DNA from: Alnus glutinosa
Lineage: Eukaryota > Streptophyta > Magnoliopsida > Fagales > Betulaceae
Reading direction: 5' to 3'
Assembly: GCF_958979055.1 (NCBI RefSeq)
Contig: NC_084892.1
Coordinates: forward strand, 5,287,501-5,351,500
Length of the DNA stretch: 64,000 nucleotides
Position 1 is the stretch's first letter; every line of letters begins with the position of its first letter. A program made the translations under genes and the position numbers. Positions 32,984 through 46,152 of this stretch are shown piece by piece. A model generated the notes under the pieces. That model was not told the origin of the DNA, did no database searches, and saw only the letters and a program-made list of their open reading frames with translations.

Positions 32984-35914
32984 AAAAACATCTAAATATT
33001 TCGCGATTCATAACTTTTGTTAGATTTGATACCTAACCAATAGAAACACAAGCCTTTCCATTATCAGGATTCTATCAATATCACTTGAAATTTCATGTCC
33101 GAAATGGAGAGATTCTATTCCTCCTTTATTAACATAGTAATAGAATAGCTTTTGTATTTGGGATGGATGGGTGTCGAGAAAGCGGACACTTTAATACCTG
33201 CAGCTCATTAGCCTATCCTTGTGATATTTATTATATATATTGCCTGCCATTAGTGTATATGAGTTTTCCGGGGTGTTGTGAGTGTGATTCTACTTGGTCT
33301 GGAGTACGGAATCTATTTGGGCATTTGGCGATGAAGTAATCAGGACTTTCCTAGTCTTTGAATGTGCATTAGTAGGAAGGGTGTTTTCCTTTCCTCAATT
33401 GACCAACTGAAGAAATTCTGCCAACAGGTTTGGAATTTGGTCATCAATAATGTACCAAGTCAAAAAGGAAAATAAAAATATGAGTAATGTTAGAACCTAT
33501 TTTTTTATCCAAAAATTATTCTACAATACTAATCTGGCAATCTCAACTAATTTTTGGATCAGTCATTAGTAAAAAAAAAATCAAATGGTCTTAGAGAGTG
33601 TTGTGATTACAACCAAGAAGTCTCTCTTACCTATTGATAGGAGATTTGCCCTGGTGCTAGTGCTCCTTGCATGAATCATTTCACTTCAACTCAAGTGATT
33701 GAATTTTGTCAGAAGGCAACCTTCCCGAGAGCTTCTATTTGTGTAGTTATTCATTTTTCGTGATGATTATTACCATGATTTTACTGCATAAGTGCAATTT
33801 ATGCATATACTTTCTTTCATTCCAGCTCTTGCTTTTATTGTGGGGTATGAGAAAGACAGATCTGCCGATTTGAGAGACATAGTTTTAGATGGGGAACAGA
33901 AATAGATGGAGTCATTTTGAATCATGATAATAAAAGGTTGACCGGTAAAAGCTCTGAAAAGGAAGGTAACTTTTTTAGATTTTGAGAGGTTCAGTCTTGA
34001 CCATTGTTTAAATTGCAGAAGATATTTTGTTATTAAACTATAGCAGGTAAGCGGGATCCTACAATGAGAGGTATTTATCGACAACAGAACCGCCCCCTTC
34101 CCAAAAACAAAGACGAGAAGGCAAAAAAAAATCCTAGAAAATCTTTGTCCAATCACAACTTCTCATTATTTTTATAATATCAGATGCTTTCTTATCCTTA
34201 AACCTTCCAGTTGTGGCTTAGATTGCAGAAATGGATGAAAGTAGTCTCAATAGATACACTCTTTAGTCCCACAATATGATCTTATCATCTCACAGTTGAG
34301 TTGACAAAAACGACAAAGGCTTTTTCCTTCTACTTTTGTTTCGGCCACTTGTTGCCATGATTCATGAACTAGCTAGTTTCCACTTCCAGGTATGAGATGA
34401 ACTGTTATCCATATCTGATATCTCTCAGCTACCTCAGTTGCCAGCTGATCATCTTCCTCGTCCACTGTAAGGATAAGATCGAGTTATCACATGTAGATAA
34501 AATTGATTGTAGAGATAAATTCTGTTATAGTTGCAAGAGTTCCAATCGAGCGTCTTGGCTTAAATGCAATCTTTAACTCGTTCAAATCAATTGCGACCGA
34601 GACTATTGATTGAGCTTCTCGGGAGCCAGTCTTGATCTTCAATTTTTTTCAATGGAACATGTTCGTTCGGATGGATACAGACCAAGCCTCTCGAGACTCC
34701 TCCACGAAATAGTACTAAGCATCTTCGTTCGGTCGAGCTCCGAACAAGCCTTCCAACTTAGTCGCTCTAAAGTACTTCTTAAGTAGCTCGTTTTGAGATA
34801 GCTCATTTAGACCATTTTTGAACTACCAAACCGAGCTAGTTCCTCGGTTCTTTAACATTAACCAAACTTTTGAAATCTAGAGACCAAGTACAAAACTTAA
34901 CAAATCAAAATTAAACTTACATCACATTATTTTGAACATCAAATTAATCAACATAAAACCCAAAACAGATTCTTCTGGATCTTAAAATCAAAAAGTTGCA
35001 GACCAAGACAAAATACAGAGAGTTAAAGAGTCGGTTGTCAAAGCTACTTGATGGGTGGTGGCACAATCAACGCCTATGTATGGAAGAGACAATGACCTAT
35101 GGCTGGTGTTGTGTACAGAAATATTGCATCATTCACAGTTGCCTGTGTTTGGGTGTGCTGGATTTGAGAATTAACGGGGTTGTCATTAACGATAACATAA
35201 GGTTGATTCAACAATAAGAAGTGGCAAAAGAATTTATGTAACATCATTTTTCTGAACATTTATCTTAAATTCAAGTAAGAATTAGAGTTTATTTAAGTTT
35301 CGAAAAGAAGGGCCCTCAAGAATTTGATAAAATATTTTATTTATCGTCTCGTTTAATTAAGAGAAAAGAAAATTATCATTTGAATTTGAATTGTAGAAAT
35401 ATATAATAGGATATATAACATAAAAGAGAATGCGAAAAATACTGTATTGAAGTATTTTAAAATGTATTATAATAGATCTATTTATAGAGAGGCTAAGGAG
35501 TGGTGAACAATAAAATTTAGATTAAATAAATAAAAAAATAGACATTAAAAAACTTTTTTTTTAAAAATAATAATAAAAACTTAATATAAAGAATATCAAA
35601 TATTTGAACATTAACATTTATATTCTATTTTTTTTTTTTACTTATTTATTTAGTCTTCGTTTGACAATTCAACTCATGGTTTTAAGAGTTATTTGTATTT
35701 CACTCGGTTGTCGGAAAATTTGTCTTGTCAGCCGCCGCTTATCCTCTTGTGTGATGTCAAGTGGCTCAACTCGAACATTTGTGCAGCTTTGTCTTAAAGC
35801 CTAAAAGTGCCACTTGTTGGGTCGGCACGGCAAGCCTTGTCCGGTTGCGTAGTACCGACTACAAATGTGCGTCACAAAGTGGCTCTATAGGCCGACGGCC
35901 GGCACTTAATAAAA

Positions 35915-36095
35915 GAGAAATGATCCCTACACTTATTTTTCACAACAATTCCACAACAAGCTGACGTGGCTGGTAATATTTTATTATTTTTTTACAAAAA
36001 GAAATGAAAATAAAACAAAAAAATAATAAAATATTATCAGCCACGTCAGCTTGTTGTGAGGCTGTTGTGAGAAATGAGTATAGGAATCATTTCCC
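35915..36095. mobile_element. 181-bp foldback MITE (MULE-like)
   Basis: Nearly the whole element is an inverted repeat of about 80-base arms. GAGAAATGATCCCTAC at left pairs with the complement GGGAAATGATTCCTAT at right, and both arms contain AACAAGCTGACGTGGCTG. Flanks TTAATAAAA and TTAACAAAG resemble a degenerate 9-bp duplication. Confidence 0.75.
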
Positions 36096-36665
36096 TTAAC
36101 AAAGATGGGATGGTTTTGATGGCTCCTCTCAAATTGAGATGGAGATGATAGGCTACAGATCTCTTCAATGTCAGTTCAATGTAATTAATTATGCAGTTGG
36201 CCTTGACTAAAGGGTGGAGAGGTGTCAGGTGAGCTTTAAATTGATTCATGCTTGATCACGTTGTTGTCGGATAAAAATTAAAATTAAGCTTTAAATTAGC
36301 ATTTAATTATGATGAGGTACGTGATGCATGTGCCGGAGTATGTTGCGGAGGGATCAGTATCTTCTCAAAATTATTTATTTGAATTTGAGAAAATTTAGGT
36401 AAGTAGTTTTGAGAGACTACTTATGATACCTACCTGACCAGATTAATGGTTGGACAACCCAATTAATTTTTATTTGGTCAGAAATGGTTGGGCAGCCCAA
36501 TTTTTATTTGATCAGGTGAGTTCCATAAATGGTATCTCACAATCACCTGCACGAATTATCTCAAATTCGAACAGATAATTTGAGAGGATCTTGATCAGTT
36601 GTGAAGTATGTTGACTTACTTAAATGGGTAGGTAGGCATGCACGAGACTTGGGATTTTCAACAAT

Positions 36666-36674
36666 TTTTTTGTT
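36666..36674. repeat. 9-bp target duplication, left
   Basis: TTTTTTGTT, identical to 37385-37393. Confidence 0.75.
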
Positions 36675-37090
36675 GGGTTAAATACAATTCATCCCCTAAA
36701 GTTGTTGACCATTTTCAATTTGGCTACCAAAGTTTAAAAAATTGCAATGTTTCAAAAAATTTCAATTCAAGCACTCCGTCTGGTTTGACAATCAAACCAG
36801 AAGGAATTTTGACCACTTCAAAACGACGTCGTTTTGCCATTTTGGGGATACCCAATAAAAAGCCGACACGTGTCCATTAAAAATAAAAAATTATAAAATC
36901 TAATAAAAATAAATAAAATAAAAATATTTTTTATTTTTTATTTTTTTTTTTAAAAAGGAAAGAAAATACTAAGGGCAGCCACCCCTAGAGGTGGCTAGGA
37001 GAAGCGCGCAGCCAACCCCAGTGGCTAGGGGTGGCCTTCGGCATGCCCTGAAAGGAATTTAGGGTTGGCCCAAAGGCCACCCCTAAAGGT

Positions 37091-37141
<51 letters not shown>

Positions 37142-37384
37142 TTTATATTTTAAAAATTTGTAATTTACCGCACAAAGTTTCTAAATTTTTTAATTCACCC
37201 CTAAAAGGGAAAAACGACGTTGTTTTGGAGTGGTCAAAATTCCGTCTAGTTTGACGGTCAAACTCAACGGAGTGCCTGAATTGAAATTTTTTGAAACTTT
37301 GGGGGAGTACATTGCAATTTTTTAAACTTTAGTAGCTAAATTGAAAATGGCCTACAACTTCAGAAGATGAATTGTATTTAACCA
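36675..37384. mobile_element. 710-bp long-TIR MULE-type element
   Basis: Bounded by an exact 9-bp duplication. The arms start GGGTTAAATACAATTCATC and the complement of the right end TGGTTAAATACAATTCATC, and stay similar for roughly 200 bases, including the AACGACGTCGTTTT-type palindromic block. The centre has GCCACCCCTA/TAGGGGTGGC hairpins and a 40-base T run. No transposase. Confidence 0.82.
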
Positions 37385-37393
37385 TTTTTTGTT

Positions 37394-40300
37394 CAAATTG
37401 TTAAGAATTTAGATAGTAATTGTGAGAGTGTCAATATGATATTTGTTTGTCAACCTACCTATTCGAATCGGTAGGTCTTATAGAGCTAGACTTTCTCATA
37501 ATTACCAGCAATTCAAACAACAAAAGTTGTTAAAGATCTCTATCCGCGTCAAACACCCACACACCACTCAAATGGTCATATTAGAGCTAGACCATGGGCC
37601 ATATCAAGTTAATAAGATTAGACTATGGGAGGTATACTCTCCTTTCATTTTTCTTTTTCCCTATACTTTTCATAGTTGAATATATAGTTGAAGTCGCAAT
37701 CCATTTTAAATGAGATAAACTCTATCAACAAAATTGTTGAAAATTTTTATCATCAAATACCCCATGCCACTCCAACGGTCAGACTAGTGACTATGGGCCA
37801 TGCATATCAAGTTAATAAGATTAGACTATAGGTGGAATACTCTCCTTTCATTTTTCTTTTTTCCTATACTTGTAATAGTTTAATAGATGAAGTCGCAATC
37901 TATTTTAAATAGTGATAATTGGTGTATGTCTAATGAGGGAAGCTAAAATCTTTTTATGGTATTCGATCGAAATCGCACGTAGCAAGACATGTATGTTCTA
38001 CCAACCGTTCACGTGAATAAATTCGTTGCGTATCCAAACAAATCTCTTAAATAAATCTTCTTTGGGTTTATATAAATACGACCATTATTTATACTAAAAA
38101 CACATGGTGTACTTTAATTAATTTCCTTGTCTTGAGGGATCGATAAAGGTGAGTAGGAGCTAGCCAACTGCTATATATAAAGCCCATAACCAACGAATAT
38201 ACCCTCTTTCTTTTACGTCAGTTGGAACATAATGATCGTTCGATCACATCCATGGATCGACGTGTGAAGTTGCTAAATGTCACGTCAGCGTCTTCTTCAC
38301 GAAAGCAAGAGCTTAGCGAGTGTAAAAGTTTTGTGCATGTACAGATGTACTCCGACAAGTGGTAATGGAATTCGAAGTCAATTTATCTTAACCCCATAGA
38401 TCGACAAAGAGACACACGTACTGGCAACACGTCCAAAATGTCTAGGAGTAGGAGCTGTCGCCAATGGCCCCCATACTCTTCCATGCGCCGCCGGTAGCCT
38501 CCTTCCTTCTCCCTGCATCCACGTGTGCTTTGTTAATATGTAATGAAATAGCGTTATAATTTTAAAATGACGAATTAATTTAGAGTTTTTAATAAAATTT
38601 AATTTCACCAAATAACTATGCAATATAAGACTTAAAATACATGATTATTTTATAAACTACCCACTTGAACCATGTGACCGGGCTATTCATCTTTCCGATA
38701 TAGAGCGAGAGTGTTACATATCAACAACTAACTAACTAAATTAACAATAAACTCTTAACTAAAAATCCAGCTCATTCAACACGTACATGTTTTGTCCATT
38801 TATCTCATTTAACAGTACTTGTTGTTCAACAAAAGAAAATACAGATAAATTTTATGAGGAATAGAGTTTCACTGGCTAGTGCCAGCCAGTAGAGCTCTCA
38901 TTGCATAAGAAACCCGAAGCAATAGAACTCCCTGTGCAGAACTAACCCAGAGGAACCAAAAACTTACTGCTTGCTGACAGAATTGGTAAAAGGATTAAAC
39001 TTCTTGGTGGTTAATGGTTTGCCACGGTGATGCATATAGTTGATTTCTGCCAATTTCTGCATGCATCATTATCTGTCTGAATATGTCTCAGATAAGTAGG
39101 CCCACCAGGAGACTGATAATTGTTGGAATCCTAGTTCACTTCTCCAAGTGACAAATTCGTTGACAAGGCAGTCTCATACCGCACAGGTGGAGATGCATGG
39201 TTGTATTATCTATTCAACTCTCTCCTTACAAGGGGATTTTTCACTTTGAACCACCCCCACGTGGTGGCTCCTCTACCTACTACAATTTTTTTTTTTAATT
39301 TTTAAATGGTACTAATTATGTGGCGGCAGTTATTGATAAATTTGACGTGGCGGGCGTTAAGGTTTTGGACGAAAGTACTATATTTATTTATAAAATGTCA
39401 ACAAATATTATTTATGATAATTTTACAAACCAAACTATTATTCAACTACTCAATTGATAATGTCCTTCAAACTATCATCCACCTACCTACCCAATTATCA
39501 TCTACCCACCTACCCAATTGATAATGTCTTCCAAACTTTTAATTGGGTTAATATTCTTTCAAACTACCGAAAAGTTGTTAATGTCTCCAAATAACAAAAA
39601 TACTCTTAATTTATTAAAAAATAAAAAAATATAAAAGTAGAAAGAAAAGAGCAAGCGAAACAATGCCCCCCAAGGAGTGCCTCATTGCCGGCCGTCCTCT
39701 TGTAACTCCTCAGGTTCAATTTTATCGTCGATCGATCCAATACTGTCGATCACCTGAGGCTCACCAGAATCTACGGCGAATTGATTACAAATATTATTAT
39801 TGCAGCGGACGGACAAGGATGAACATCACCATAAAGAAAAACTCTTCTTATTTTTTTATTCTTTTCAATGTTTTTCACGTTGCAGGCTAGCTAGGCAAGC
39901 CGACTTTTTTTTTTTTTATAGAAATTAATAGTCGGCAAAAAGATGAAGTCGGTTGTTAATTAAAAAACACCAATTCTGTAGCCACGTGACTTGAGAAAAT
40001 CAAGTCAAGTCAACTTTCACACGGAATTCTCGTGAATGCAATTCGATCTGTACAATTGAAGAGACAGCTGTTCATCATGGTACCCCGTAGGGACAAACAA
40101 AAGGAAAGTTGTAACTAGTAAAGCAAACAAACATTAATTAAAGGAAAACAACGTACTTTGTGATGACAAAGAAACATTTATTATTAGAATGATAATTAAT
40201 AATTATAACAGCAATCTAGTATCAAATAAAAGGAAAAAAAAAAAAAAAAACACTACCACCATTTATTATTAACTATTTTTCTTTTCTTTTTCTTTTTTTT

Positions 40301-41524
40301 AAAAAAAAAAAACCATATTTAGGCTCATAATTTAATTTTTAGAAAAAAATACACATATCTCCATCAAGCTATCACTCAATTTTCCATGTCTCCCAACTAC
40401 TAATTATGTCAATATTCCTCCTCAAACTATCAAAACATGTCAATATCCCATATAATACCAATAAAAAATGACCTTAATTTTTTTTCAACAACACAAAATT
40501 GTCTTTATAAATTTGGAAAAAAAAAACTAAACCTAAAAAATAAAAAAGAGATAAAAACTAAAAACTAAAAAAAATTAATTTTTAAAAAACAAATTAAAGG
40601 GAAAAAAAACGAATTTTTTTTAATAAAAAAATGAAAAAGAAAGAAAAATTTAAAAAAAAAACTGAAATTAAAAAAAAAAAACAAAACAAAGGAAAAGAAA
40701 AAATCCGTTTCTTATTTTTTATTTGATTTTTTGTTTTTAGTTTTTTTGTATAACTTTTTGTTATTTTATATTTTTTTAGTTTTTTTTTTTAAAAAAATTA
40801 ATAATTTTATGAATGGTATTTTTGTCATTAGGAAGGACATTAACATTTTTTGATAGTTTAGATGAAGAGATTGACACAATTGATAGTTAAGAGAGATATT
40901 GAGAATGAGATAATAATTTAAGAAAATTATGTATACTTTTTTAATATTTCCTAATTTTTATTTTGTTTGTACATGGCAGTACTGGAGAGAGAGAGAGAGA
41001 GAGATGCATGCATGAAGCGCATTACTCAATTTTGCCTTTCCTTGTAAAGTATATACGTACCTTGCGAGTCATACTTTTTTGGCCTTTTTTGACAACCAAT
41101 GATTTGACATTGTAATTATCGAATAAACCTTTTAGTCTAAAGTTAACGACAAATTGCAATTTAAGTCATCATTATTTAACTAGAAATATTAAAAATTATA
41201 TAAAAAAATTATATTTTTATCTAACAATATTGATTTAACATTCACAATCCATCATGACAAGTTTTTTTATTTTTTATTTAACAGAATAAACCTAATAATA
41301 AAATAAAAACATATTATCTAGCATTATTTTATTTTTATTATATTGTAAATTGTTATACGCCTGTTATATAATTTTATGATATAATAATAAAAATTAATTA
41401 TTAAATAAATTCTTACAAATAATAATAATTAATAATTAATTTTTACTGCAAATCATTCCAATTAAAACATAAAATTTACTAAATAGAATTACTCCGGTCC
41501 CAACAAATCCACTCGTCTTTTGCT
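37394..41524. other. Intergenic region before the UGT gene
   Basis: AT-rich DNA with repeat pieces. A possible orphan promoter with CTATATATAAAG lies near 38,171, with CACGTCAGC at 38,280 but no recognised gene. A one-ended foldback family stretch occurs at 39,410-39,600 and a full degenerate foldback at 40,340-40,960. A (GA)n run lies at 40,985-41,004. No conserved reading frame. Confidence 0.5.
40340..40960. mobile_element. Degenerate long-TIR foldback element
   Basis: The left arm (CTCAAACTATCAAAACATGTC, shortened: CAAACTATCAAAACATG) pairs with the right arm (CATTTTTTGATAGTTTAGAT region). Both arms carry the order tacacat-tatctc-ctatca-tgtcaat. The centre is extremely A/T-rich. One-sided relatives occur at 39,410-39,600 and 58,960-59,110. 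Confidence 0.6.
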
Positions 41525-41532
41525 TATAAAAG
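41525..41532 (+). promoter_or_regulatory. TATA box of the UGT gene
   Basis: TATAAAAG, 85 bases before the UGT start codon. It is the only good TATA element in the proximal promoter. Confidence 0.7.
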
Positions 41533-41616
41533 CCCTGACACAATTACCAAAAAAAAATTATCCAAACCACGGCCGCAGAAATCAAACACCCAACACAAAT
41601 AGTCCAAGTTTCGTCA

Positions 41617-43807
41617 ATGGCCAATTACCGACACCATGAAAACCAGGGCCGCAACGGTCAAAAGCAAGCGGAGGTGGTGGTGGTGATGGTGCCGTTTCCA
41701 GCGCAAGGCCATCTGAACCAGCTCCTCCACCTCTCCCGACTTATCTTGTCGTACAATATCCCCGTCCACTACGCCACTTCCGCCATCCACAACCGCCAAG
41801 CCATGCTCCGCCTCCATGGCTGCGACCCAAACTCAATTTCAAACATCCATTTCCACGACTTCGTCATCCCGCCTTTTCTCTCCCCTCCTCCCAACCCCAA
41901 AGCGCGAAACAAGTTCCCTTCGCATCTACAGCCATTGTTCGACGCTTCTTTGCATCTCCGTCAGCCCGTGGGCGCGCTTCTACGTGAACTTTCGTCCAAA
42001 GCGAGAAGAGTCGTCGTCATCAACGACTCCATGATGGCGTACGTGGTGCAGGACGTGGTTGCCATCCCAAACGCCGAGTCGTACACTTTCCACAGCGTGT
42101 CGGCTTTTGCTTTGTTCTTGTATTTGTGGGAAGCAATGGGAAAAGAAGTACCGTTAGAAGCAGAGTCAGACGGCGGTAAGAATAACAATATCCCGAAAGA
42201 CCTTCCGTCTTTTGAAAGTTGCTTCACGAACGAGTTCTTGGACTTCATTGCTTTTCACTGTGACTTTCAAAAGTTGAGCTCTGGGAGCCTCTACAACACA
42301 TGTAGGATCATAGAAGGTCCCTATCTGGATTTGTTGGAAAAGATACATGGAGACAAGAAGCATTGGGCTCTTGGGCCATTCAATCCAGTCAGGATACCAG
42401 AAAAGAAGATCAGTTCAAATATTGGACGGCACAAGTGCTTGGAGTGGTTGCATAAACAGGCCCCTAATTCGGTACGGTAAATCACCACTTAGTTTAAGAT
42501 TAATTTATGGGTTAAATACATATTTTATCATGTGCTTTACGACCTTTATTTTTTTCTCCTTCAGTTTCACTTTTTATCAATTTTGGTACATGTGGTATAT
42601 GAAAATATGGAAATAGTACCTCATTCTGATTTCTCGTCCAAAACTAACGTCTACCCACGGCATTTTCTGTCATGTTGTTGTCTGGATGTTGGAAACGATG
42701 TGTAAAGAATTGGATTCTGAATTTCAAATTTTTAGGTACCCAATGACGTGGGTGGACGTTAGTTTTGGACAGGAAATCAGACGGAGGTACTATTTCCGTC
42801 TTTTCATATACCACAGGTACCAAATTTGATAAAAAGTGAAACTGAGGGGGCAAAAAATAAAGGGCGTAAAGTATATGCGGCAAATATGTATTTAACCCTT
42901 AATTTAATCATTAAACTTAAAAGCTAAAAATTAGATTTTTTTTTTCTAAAAATTATTTCTAACTTTTTTTATAGACAAAAATTTATTTCCTAAATCCCAA
43001 TCATGCTCTTAATCTATACTATAACACTTCTCTTCACTGGTTGATTACTTCAGTTGCGGTGAGACTTAACACCTAAAATATTAGGTGAATGATGATGATA
43101 ATATATAGACTTCAAACTCAAAACTTATGCGGTCATACCATGTTATATCACAATTTTTTTCAAAAGCTTAAGACAATTGATGGATTTAATCAGTTATTTA
43201 ATTTATATTCTAATAGGTAATATATGTGTCTTTTGGGACTACAACCACCATGGAAGAAGAGCAAATAAAGGAGCTGGCAATTGGTTTGGAGCAAAGCGAG
43301 CAAAAATTCATCTGGGTGTTGAGGGATGCTGACAAAGGAGATGTTTTCGATGGAGAAGTTAGAAAGGCTGCGCTTCCCAAAGGGTTTGAAGAGAGAGTTA
43401 AAGAGAGGGGAATGGTGGTGAGAGACTGGGTTCCTCAGCTGGAAATTCTAAGCCACCCATCAACCGGAGCGTTTATGAGCCATTGTGGATGGAATTCTTG
43501 CATGGAGAGCATCACCATGGGAGTGCCGATAGCGGCGTGGCCGATGGCGTCGGACCAGCCGAGGAACGCAGTGCTGATAGCACAGTTGCTGAAAGTTGGT
43601 ATTGTCGTGAAGGAGTGGTCCCATCTGGATCAGATAGTGACGTCAAAGTCTGTGGAAAATGGTTTGAAAATGTTGATGGAATCGAGAGAAGGGGATGTGA
43701 TCAGGAAGAGGGCAGCGGATTTGGGCGGTGCTGTCAGGCGCTCCTTGGACGGAGGTGGAGTTTCATGCATGGAGTTGGATTCTTTCATTGCTCACATCAC
43801 TAGGTAG
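41617..43807 (+). CDS. UDP-glycosyltransferase, zeatin O-glucosyltransferase type
   Basis: Two exons, 41617-42471 and 43217-43807, join after PNS to VIYVSFG in phase 0, giving 481 aa, a normal family-1 UGT length. It transfers sugar from UDP-glucose (or UDP-xylose) to a small hydroxylated acceptor. The catalytic His is in PAQGHLNQ (H32) and the supporting Asp in INDSMMA (D137). The 44-residue PSPG donor box runs W356-Q399 (WVPQLEILSH ... HCGWNS ... WPMASDQ) and ends in Gln, which favours UDP-glucose. Overall pattern is closest to UGT93/ZOG enzymes that store cytokinins as O-glucosides; the true acceptor is unknown. Donor site used is GTACGG at 42472, because GTAAAT six bases on would break the frame. 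The intron contains a MITE. Confidence 0.92.
42500..42508. repeat. 9-bp target duplication, left, UGT intron MITE
   Basis: TTAATTTAT, matching TTAATTTAA at 42899-42907 at eight of nine bases. Confidence 0.7.
42509..42898. mobile_element. 390-bp long-TIR MULE-type MITE in the UGT intron
   Basis: Arms of about 170 bases begin GGGTTAAATACATATTT on both strands and remain alignable through TCAGTTTCACTTTTTATCA and CCAAAACTAACGTC. It has no coding capacity. A 9-bp near-exact duplication flanks it. The GGGTTAAATAC terminus is shared with the elements at 36,675-37,384 and 55,405-56,022. Confidence 0.85.
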
Positions 43808-45177
43808 AGCCTAGAGGGGATCCTAGGAGATCAAAGACCAAGGGAAAACAAAAAGAAATGCCCATATCTGTTTTTTTTCGTTGTCTTTTTCTTTTCTATT
43901 CAATCTGAAATCCAGTTAATTATGTATCGTTTCTATTAAATCATCATTTATTTTAAAATTTTGATTTAATTATTTAATATTATTTATTTCAAAGTTTAAA
44001 CTAATAAAAAATAATTAATTTAATCATTTTATTAATATTTTAATAATATTTTTCCTGAGCCTTGTCGAGTATCAAATGAGTTCTGACTACTTCGCTCGTG
44101 CGGTACATGCACTTTGTTTTATCTATCAAGAAAACATGCAATAAAAAAGAAAATTGCAATTTCAGTTTGCTTTTTTATTCTGACCGAAAATCGAGCAAAC
44201 TTGAATGAATGATTCCTGTACTTCTGGCACTTAATTAAAAATTAATATTAATTAAATGATTGAATCAATAATTTATTATCAGTTTAAAATTTTGAAATAT
44301 GCTTACATCATAAATATGTAAATATTTTAATACGCATAATTGGGAGGGTGAATATGCCTAAAAAGAATATATATATATATATAATGTGGGTTACCCTCAT
44401 AAATCTTGAAATAAAGATGCAACGACCTTAAATAACAGTTAAGACTGTTCTGACTGTGCAAATTAAAATGCTGCCAGTACGTAGCATGTGATGCAATCAT
44501 TCAAAGAAATTAATAATGCGAGGATAATTAGCTCTTTGACTCTAATTAATAAATGAGATGCTTTATGCTGGTGATGTATATATTTTGGACACAATTGCAT
44601 CTAATATTTAGAAAGAACATTATTAAGATACCATATTAGTTTATTCATAAATTAACTAACAAAAAAGCAAAACCATGGGCAAGCCAAAGTAGTCTATAGG
44701 TTCTGTTTCATCCAACCTATAATGGGCATCACTAACAACCTCAACAAAACGTTTGTAGGAGCTCCATGATTAGGTTTTCGGACGAGGAATATAAATCGAG
44801 ATCTTATGCAATCTTATGATTGGATTGCAAGGATCTCTTGCAATTGTATGAGAGACTCCTAATGAGATTCACGTCCAAACATGTATTTAGACTACCCAAA
44901 CATCTGTTTTTGATAGTTAATTCACCGGCCTGTTTTATGAATCACCTAGCCTTAGGACAAAAACAGTTGTAGCAACTACACATCAGGCGTTAGTTTCATA
45001 TTTCGTTCACTAATGACCAAATTAAAACTAATTTTAAGACACATTAAGTAAGTACGTGTCTAACTAACCAATTAAAAATACAACTGATTTCACATGCCGT
45101 TGGCATGCAGTCTACTTGTGAGTTGTGACCAAAAGATTGAATTCCTATATATAAGACGAAGTGTATATTGTTTTTGA

Positions 45178-45362
45178 GAAATGTTAGAGCTTCTTCTAGT
45201 GTCTTTTTGGAGTTTTTTTATGCTGACATGACACCCTATATTTTTAATAAAAACATGAGAGAAAAATCAAACTGCAGTTTTTTTTTTTTTAATATTAAAA
45301 ACAAAGTGTCATATCAGTATAAAGGACCCTAAAAGAACACTAGAATGAGTTTTAACATTTTG
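45178..45362. mobile_element. Foldback MITE
   Basis: Arms of about 70 bases pair: AAATGTTAGAGCTTCTTCTA at left with the complement AAATGTTAAAACTCATTCTA at right, both continuing to TGAYATGACAC. No coding capacity. Confidence 0.7.
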
Positions 45363-45639
45363 TTTTTTTAAGCGTATATAATAAAGACAAATAATGGTAA
45401 AGCAAACGGGCACGACTCTTCTTTTTCTTTTTTTTCTTCTTTGGTTTTTTTTTTTTTGAAAAAAAATATAATTCTAGATGTGACTCTTCTTTTTCCTGTT
45501 CTTCTTCTTCTTTTATTTTTTTTTTTAAAAAAAAATATATAATTCTAGAGGTAGAAGAAGAAATAGAAAAATATTAAAAACGAAGAAGAAAAAACTACAC
45601 ATACTCCTGCCTTTTAAACTATATACATATAATACCAGA

Positions 45640-45668
45640 TTCCACTGGACCACATGACTGTATTCTGA

Positions 45669-45717
<49 letters not shown>

Positions 45718-45757
45718 CCAGATTCCACTGGACCACATGACTGTATGCTGAGACTTG
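45640..45757. repeat. Direct repeat flanking an (AT)n microsatellite
   Basis: The 36-base stretch AATACCAGATTCCACTGGAC...ATGACTGTA-GCTGAGAC-type sequence occurs at about 45,631-45,671 and 45,715-45,755, separated by a (TA)n run, with one or two differences. Probably slippage or unequal exchange at the microsatellite. Confidence 0.8.
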
Positions 45758-46152
45758 AGAGACGTACGTGTAGCAGCATCTATATATATATATATATATT
45801 ATATTTTTTTTATTAATTTATTACAAAAGCAGCAAGCAGCTAAACTGAGGAGCATGCGCACCATGATCAGCTTGAACTCGATTCATAGACTTTAATTTAA
45901 TTTTTTATTTTTTGGATAATCATAGAGTTGTACTGTAGCAGGATTCCAAACATCATCAGCGAAAGAGAAACAAATTTTTAATGTATGCATATCCATGTCT
46001 TCGTTCAACGCAAGATTTTGGACGGACTTGGTAAAAAAAACGGCAATCAAAGAGAAATGCTACGGGACCGTACCACATCAGCTTTTCGTGGATAACGATG
46101 ATATAATATTTCTCATTTTATAACCATTTTCAAAATTGAAAAATGATAAAAC

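Larger units (their letters stand above)
32495..36674. other. Gene-poor region after NUP93
   Basis: NUP93 3' UTR followed by AT-rich repetitive DNA. Recognisable pieces are a hairpin at 32,894-32,983, a one-ended MITE-like stretch about 33,480-33,600 (related to 58,664-58,848), a repeat resembling GAGCTCG-rich transposon sequence at 34,540-34,870, and a foldback MITE at 35,915. No conserved reading frame. Confidence 0.5.

Noticed and set aside
39663-39890. 75-codon frame starting MPPKECLIAGRPLV
   Set aside because: No homology pattern, no introns or promoter seen, embedded in repeat-rich DNA.
42472-42478. Alternative UGT donor GTAAAT at 42,477
   Set aside because: Joining it to the exon 2 acceptor breaks the frame into VIYVSFG, while GTACGG at 42,472 keeps phase 0.
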